64,000 bases of DNA from Marinoscillum furvescens DSM 4134 (GTDB taxonomy: Bacteria > Bacteroidota > Bacteroidia > Cytophagales > Cyclobacteriaceae): assembly GCF_003386095.1 (NCBI RefSeq), contig NZ_QREG01000001.1:496001-560000 (forward strand). Direction: 5' to 3'. Below, in pieces: positions 63,303-64,000 of this stretch (position 1 is the stretch's first letter; each line of letters begins with the position of its first letter). Both the position numbers and the translations under genes were made by a program. The notes under the pieces were generated by a model. That model was not told the DNA's origin and did not search any database. It was given only the letters and a program-made list of their open reading frames with translations.

Positions 63303-64000
63303 TCATTTCTTCCATTCCGAAAAATCCCCAAGACTTACGTCCTCTGGGGCAGACTCCATGTTAACGTGGTTACCAATCATCGAGTTTTGTAGATTCACAC
63401 CTTTTAACGTACTGTCTGATTGTATCAACGCATCCTGAATGCGGCTATCTGACACCTTAGAACCAGCACCTAAAGATACCCCAGGGCCGATGACCGAGTT
63501 TGTAACCTCCACACCGTCGCCAATAAATACCGGAGGAATCACCACGCTATCTTTAACGATGGCAGACTCAGAAATGATATTCTTTCCAAGAAATCCAAGG
63601 TACCGACTGTTTGACTCCACGGTTACACGTTTATTTCCACAATCTAACCACGCGTCTACCGCACCAGTGGTAAACTTCACCCCGTCCTGCTTTAGATTTT
63701 CCAGGGCAGTAGTGAGCTGGTATTCGCCACCAGCACGCACGTCATTGTCTATTATATAATCTAGCTGCTCACGAAGCTTTTCTCCTTCTTTGAAATAATA
63801 TATACCTATGATAGCCAGGGCTGAAACAGGCTCTTTTGGCTTCTCTACAAACTCTGTAATGACTCCATCCTGATCCAGGTTCACTACTCCATAAGCGCTC
63901 GGGTCATCCACTTGTTTTACCCAAATAATGCCTCCGTCTTCCGTATTGAGTTTAAAGTTAGCCTTAAACAAAGTATCCGAAAATGCCACGGTCACCTTGC
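63303..64000 (-). CDS. Sugar-phosphate nucleotidyltransferase, C-terminal part (5' end outside window)
   Basis: The frame stays open to the window edge, so the catalytic N-terminus is missing. The visible part starts KVTVAFSDTLF, then VKQVDDPSAYGVVNLDQDGVITEFVEKP, the nucleotidyltransferase substrate region, then GGEYQLTTALENL and DAWLDCGNK. From about 140 residues before the end a left-handed beta-helix of hexapeptide repeats follows (SAIVKDSVVIPPVFIGDGVEVTNSVIGPGVSLGAGSKV). This fits glucose-1-phosphate thymidylyl- or similar NDP-sugar transferases. The nucleotide and sugar cannot be named without the N-terminus. Confidence 0.9.
   Translation of the reverse strand, partial: KVTVAFSDTLFKANFKLNTEDGGIIWVKQVDDPSAYGVVNLDQDGVITEFVEKPKEPVSALAIIGIYYFKEGEKLREQLDYIIDNDVRAGGEYQLTTALENLKQDGVKFTTGAVDAWLDCGNKRVTVESNSRYLGFLGKNIISESAIVKDSVVIPPVFIGDGVEVTNSVIGPGVSLGAGSKVSDSRIQDALIQSDSTLKGVNLQNSMIGNHVNMESAPEDVSLGDFSEWKK

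Overview
The window looks like the chromosome of a gliding Bacteroidota bacterium, most likely of the order Cytophagales. The evidence is a SusC/SusD outer-membrane pair, a giant SprA (gliding and type IX secretion) protein, TonB, many two-gene LytS/LytTR-type and FtsX-type families typical of the phylum, several promoters with the Bacteroidota -7 box (xAnnTTTG), and few Shine-Dalgarno sites. No tRNA, rRNA, CRISPR array, transposase or integrase gene was seen.

Layout. 1-2.9 kb: end of an NfeD-like gene, then dnaK on the minus strand. 2.9-12.1 kb: a small glycan-use locus (GH20 beta-N-acetylhexosaminidase, SusD, SusC, minus strand) divergent from a LytS/LytTR two-component pair. 12.1-18.7 kb: prfC, a chemoreceptor with a polytopic membrane sensor, and a plus-strand operon (RluA-type pseudouridine synthase, small membrane protein, PabB, PabC-like). 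18.7-21.8 kb: four diverged SiaC-like (DUF1987) genes and one small exported protein, all on the minus strand; three of the transcription units share one promoter architecture. 22-27.6 kb: an FtsX-type permease gene behind a sigma54-type promoter, an outer-membrane barrel-like protein and an exported TPR protein. 27.6-30.3 kb: an accessory patch with a three-gene HipBST-type toxin-antitoxin system under three phased operators, an array of 21-bp tandem repeats, and an orphan exported protein bracketed by a 73-bp duplication of the atpC 3' end and its terminator.

30.3-43.6 kb: atpC-atpD, a sensor kinase, a NatAB-like ABC exporter, then on the plus strand plsC, gatC, a large polytopic TPR protein, and hutH-hutU. 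43.3-64 kb: a long, almost gap-free minus-strand block running from a sugar nucleotidyltransferase through TPR, DUF4292, EnvC-like, tatA, gatA, a LysM lytic transglycosylase, DUF4837, maeB, ruvA, sprA, gcvH, vanZ-like and tonB. This block is mostly envelope biogenesis and protein export with a few housekeeping genes threaded through it.

The most promising undescribed items are the SiaC-like array with its shared promoter element 31 bp upstream of the -7 box, and the HipBST/repeat/atpC-duplication patch. All family names come from reading motifs by eye; no database search was run.
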